From positions 167,664 through 213,225 of the forward strand of contig NW_014577568.1 in assembly GCF_000485595.1 (NCBI RefSeq): a stretch of DNA of 45,562 nucleotides, in the 5' to 3' direction. The first letter of the stretch is position 1. Every line of letters starts with the position of its first letter. The position numbers and the translations under genes were made by a program. The DNA is from Priapulus caudatus. Its lineage: Eukaryota; Priapulida; Priapulimorpha; Priapulimorphida; Priapulidae. Positions 42,239 to 45,562 of this stretch are shown one piece after another. The notes under the pieces were generated by a model that ran no database searches, was not told the origin of the DNA, and saw only the letters and a program-made list of their open reading frames with translations.

Positions 42239-42388
42239 ATGGCGAAAACCAAACGTTTTGCCGCCAAGGAATTAGGGACGGAAGACGAAGGGTGTGCTTT
42301 GGCGACTTTTGTAATAAAATTGAAGATGTATGGAACCTGCCAGCTCTTGCAATACAAGAATAAACTATATAAATACACACACGCATAA
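42239..42388 (+). pseudogene. GRL fragment copy 11, first codons only
   Basis: Its upstream promoter-like block (GCATGTAAAGATAAAG, TGTTACCAGATGTCTAATAC, CAGCAAGGAAGCTGC) is related to copies 7-10 but the TATA is degraded. The start MAKTKRFAAKELGTED corresponds to MTTVNVLPPxNSWTD with indels. Islands CGTGTGCTTTGG-like and AAAATTGAAGATGTATGGAACCTG match the conserved block, then homology ends in AATAAACTATATAAATACACACACG. Confidence 0.6.
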
Positions 42389-42619
42389 CGTGATTAGGTG
42401 GGGGAGGGGATAACAGAGAGAGAGAGAGAAGAAAGAGAGAGATGATGAAGTAAAAGTAGATAGGTTGAGAGTAGATCGTGAAGCTAGCCTTCAAAAGGAA
42501 AGGCGTGGTGATATAATGGTAATATTGTGTGAGACTGTCATGGGGGGGGGTAGATGAGTAGGGTGGGGAGGGAAGTGAGGAAGAAGACCAAGGCAAACTG
42601 GGACAACAGACCGAGTACA

Positions 42620-42630
42620 ATATCTATATA

Positions 42631-42674
<44 letters not shown>

Positions 42675-42710
42675 GTGTGTGTGTGTGTGTGTGTTACGTG
42701 CGTGTATGCG
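42620..42710. repeat. (GT)n microsatellite
   Basis: GT repeats after TATCTATATATTTG, part of the GT-tract module. Confidence 0.9.
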
Positions 42711-43039
42711 TGTGTGCATGCGTTCGTGCGTGCGTCAGTGGCATATGTATATGAAATGGTGGATATATACAATAACCCATTTCATGCTTAAGCAGGGGCG
42801 GAAGTAATGCGAGTGCAGAATCTTATCAGGGGGAGTTGATCATAGACAAGGACCAGAGAAGTATTACCTTACAATGACATAGAGAAGAACAGGGGAGTTA
42901 CAAGTGATTAGGTGGGGGAGGGGATAACAGAGAGAGAGAGAGAGATGAAGTAAAAGTAGGTAGGATGAAGGTGATCGTGAAAGCTAGTCTTCAAAAGGAA
43001 AGGAGTTGATGGTAAGGAATGGTATGTGGTGTGAGAATT

Positions 43040-43146
43040 TTATGCGGGATAATATGAGTAGGATGGGGGAGGAAGTAAGGGAGAAGACAAGGTAAACTGG
43101 GACAACAGACCGAGTACGATATCTATATATTTGTGTGTGTGTGTGT

Positions 43147-43190
<44 letters not shown>

Positions 43191-43594
43191 TGCGTGTAGC
43201 GTTGTGCATCTCGTGCGTGCGTGCGTCAGTGCATATGTATATAATGTGGATATATAACCCATGTTCATGTTTTAAGCAGGGCGAAGCAATGCGGGTGCAA
43301 GGTCTTACATCAGGGAAGTTAGATCATAGACAGGACAGAGAAGTATTAGCTTACAATGGTATGGAGAAGAACAGGGGATTATCAAGTGATTAGTGGGCGG
43401 AGGGGAATAACAGAGATGTTTAGCTTAAAATGGTGTAGAGAAGACCAGGGGAGTTAGCAAAGTGATTAGGTGTGGGAGAGACGGATGTGAGACAGAGATG
43501 TATTAGCAGACACTAGTATAGAGAAGAACAGGGGGAGTTACAAGTGATTAGATGTGGAGAGGGGAACAGAGATGTATTAGCAGACACGAACAGC
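43040..43594. repeat. GT-tract module and 73-bp tandem repeat, further copy
   Basis: It contains the (GT)n tract at 43132-43187 and three 73-bp units (about 43330-43585), matching 38909-39430 with many single-base indels. Confidence 0.8.
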
Positions 43595-44928
43595 CAATAT
43601 GCGCAATAGAGCATCGCACGTCAATTTACCGATTGATACCTTTGATGAATGCTGGGAGAAAACGAGGTAAGAAAATTGCCAACGAGTTCGCCTCTTATTT
43701 AGTGTAAATTCGATTGTTAGCGCTATCACCCAATATATTTTGAGCCACAGTGCTAAGTTACGCTAACAACCAACGCTCCTCACGACACTAATCCACGGCA
43801 AGCGCCGTGCGGGAAAGAGAATAAAAGACATCAGTCTTTGATCGGCGGTTCAAAGATCATATGCATTAAAAATGTTCAATGCAAGAATACAAAGTCTATT
43901 TTGCGCGTGTTAGAGTGGCCATTTTGGGGGACAGCTAAGTAAATTACGCAAAGATCCTAATTGCAAGGCACGCTATTGCGCATTCAAACTTGTAATTCCT
44001 TCGCACTTGATCTCGCTAGAGATAAATAATTTTGAATTTTAATACTAAAATGAAAAGGAGACATAAACTACATCAAGTGATTACTTGGACGAAGCGTTAA
44101 CACCAGGTGCTTAATAACTAGCCATGTTTAGCAGTACGTTGTGCTACACGTAGGAGATTTGCTAATGGAACTCATCATCGTACCACTTATCAATATGTCT
44201 CGCCTGAGCCGCAATAGGCCTATTCACTTTTTAAGAACCTGCTAGCACCAGTTGGTGTCGCGTGGCAATGTTTGGCAGGCATGTGTTACAGCGCGAGGAT
44301 ATGTAATACAACCCTTCATGTTTGCCAAATCATCGATGGCCACATCTCTCCTCTGTTTAACTGTTTGAGGCATTCTGATTGTTATAACCATTTCCAGGCG
44401 ACTGCGCTGCCGCGACTGTTTCTAAATTGGGGATTGTAATTCCGTAGCAATTTGCCTAGTTTGAATATAAACGGCAAAGGCTCTTCCCGTTTTGATACAA
44501 TATTATAACTAATAGCTCACACTATAGAATGTTATACTGAAGCGAGAATAAAGGTCAAAAAATCATTGAAAATTTTATTAATTGAGAGCAGCGTTTAGCA
44601 ATAGGTGTTGATCATCTGCCGCCACTGTTTGCATCATGACTTGTTACACGTATATAAGGGAATTGTAGTGCAGCCCGTTCATATTTGCAAATTATTAGTC
44701 AACATCTCTCCCCTGATTAAACATCAAATCATTCTTTATAAATATGATGACGTAGCAAATATCAAGGTAAATGCGCTTTTCACATATACCAAAGCCCCAT
44801 ATGCATGTAAAGATAAAGGTCTACTTGTTACCAGATGTCTAATACACGCGCACACTCCACACCAGCAAGGAAGCTGCTCAAACGGAATGTGTCCATTTAC
44901 TGCTGCTTTTATATACAACCAAACCAAT

Positions 44929-45078
44929 ATGGCGAAAACCAACGTTTTGCCGCCAAGGAATTAGGGGACGGAAGACGAAGCGTGTGCTTTGGCGACTTTT
45001 GGTAATAAAATTGAAGATGTATGGAACCTGGCCAGCTCTTGCAATACAAGAATAAACTATATAAATACACACACGCAT
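44929..45078 (+). pseudogene. GRL fragment copy 12, first codons only
   Basis: The start MAKTNVLPPRN is in frame with a TAG following, then GAAGCGTGTGCTTTGG and AAAATTGAAGATGTATGGAACCTGG as in copy 11. It is the tandem duplicate of copy 11 and sits at the same place in the repeat unit. Confidence 0.65.
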
Positions 45079-45328
45079 AAGTGATTAGGTGGGGGAGGGG
45101 ATAACAGAGAGAGAGAGAGAGAGAAAGAGAGAGATGATGAAGTAAAAGTAGATAGGTTGAAGAGTAGATCGTGAAAGCTAGCCTTCAAAAGGAAAGGCGT
45201 GGATGATATAATGGTAATGTTGGTGTGAGACTGTCATGGGGGGGGGTAAGATGAGTAGGGTGGGGGAGGGAAGTGAGGAAGAAGACCAAGGCAAACTGGG
45301 ACAACAGACCGAGTACAATATCTATATA

Positions 45329-45330
<2 letters not shown>

Positions 45331-45367
<37 letters not shown>
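45331..45367. repeat. (GT)n microsatellite
   Basis: The last GT tract, in the second tandem unit. Confidence 0.9.
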
Positions 45368-45370
<3 letters not shown>

Positions 45371-45562
45371 TGCGTGTATGCGTGTGTGCATGCGTTCGTG
45401 CGTGCGTCAGTGCATATGTATATGAATGTGGATATATACATACCCATGTTCATGCTTTAAGCAGGGCGGAAGTAATGCGAGTGCAGAATCTTAATCAGGG
45501 GGGAGTTGATCATAGACAAGGACAGAGAAGTTTTACCTTACAATGACATAGAGAAGAACAGG

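Larger units (their letters stand above)
41768..44407. repeat. Tandem unit of about 2.65 kb, first copy
   Basis: It begins GCCGCGACTGTTTCTAAA. The same order of sequence restarts at 44408 and continues to the window end: CACTATAGAATGTTATACTG, the GRL-like start, the GA and GT tracts. Corresponding points are 2.64-2.70 kb apart, the drift being due to small indels. Confidence 0.8.
44408..45562. repeat. Tandem unit, second copy, cut by the window end
   Basis: It repeats 41768 onward and includes an extra stretch of about 40 bp near 44440-44480 (TCCGTAGCAATTTGCCTAG). Confidence 0.8.

Noticed and set aside
1-45562. CRISPR arrays, operons, tRNA or rRNA genes
   Set aside because: None seen; tandem repeats here are satellites or LTR-related and the sequence is eukaryotic.

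Overview
The window is animal (metazoan) genomic DNA, most likely from a non-arthropod marine invertebrate; I cannot name the species. The evidence is interrupted genes with phase-consistent splice sites, dense Ty3/gypsy LTR, LINE, SINE-like and MITE-like elements, long (GT)n and (GA)n tracts, and a tandem family of insect gustatory-receptor-like (GRL, 7tm_7) proteins. There are two runs of N (22163-22172 and 35252-35276), and parts of the right half look like uncorrected long-read sequence.

The main content is a plus-strand array of about a dozen GRL units: copies 1-3 at 0.4-5.9 kb and copies 4-12 at 23.6-45.1 kb. Each full unit is one long exon coding about 320 residues and six hydrophobic segments. 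It ends, at the same place and in phase 0, at a GT donor just after the CGDIN/CEDIN motif that follows segment six. Only copies 1 (389-1369) and 8 (31918-32880) are open throughout; the others carry frameshifts, stops or truncations. I found no exon for the seventh membrane segment between the units. The array may therefore be a set of alternative first exons, each with its own promoter, joined to shared 3' exons outside the window. Copies 7, 8 and 9 carry a TATA box and an initiator at identical spacing (29 bp apart, initiator 87 bp before the ATG).

From 6.9 to 20.6 kb a minus-strand gene of unknown function is split into two phase-compatible exons (20569-20377 and 7661-6906). Its intron of about 12.7 kb holds a MITE, a Ty3/gypsy element A (8685-20312, minus strand, with gag, protease, RT, RNase H, a PHD-like finger and integrase) and a second gypsy element B (14975-20152, minus strand). 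B is nested inside the 5' LTR of A, with a 5-bp target duplication.

From 20.8 to 22.3 kb there is a LINE end, a GC-terminal MITE and a (GT)n tract with a gap. From 29.4 to 45.5 kb the spaces between GRL units are mosaic duplications of each other. They contain a SINE-like insertion with its empty site, a 977-bp insertion with hairpin ends and its empty site, a large imperfect palindrome (32520-35251, probably an assembly artefact), minisatellites, and a tandem duplication of about 2.65 kb at the right end.
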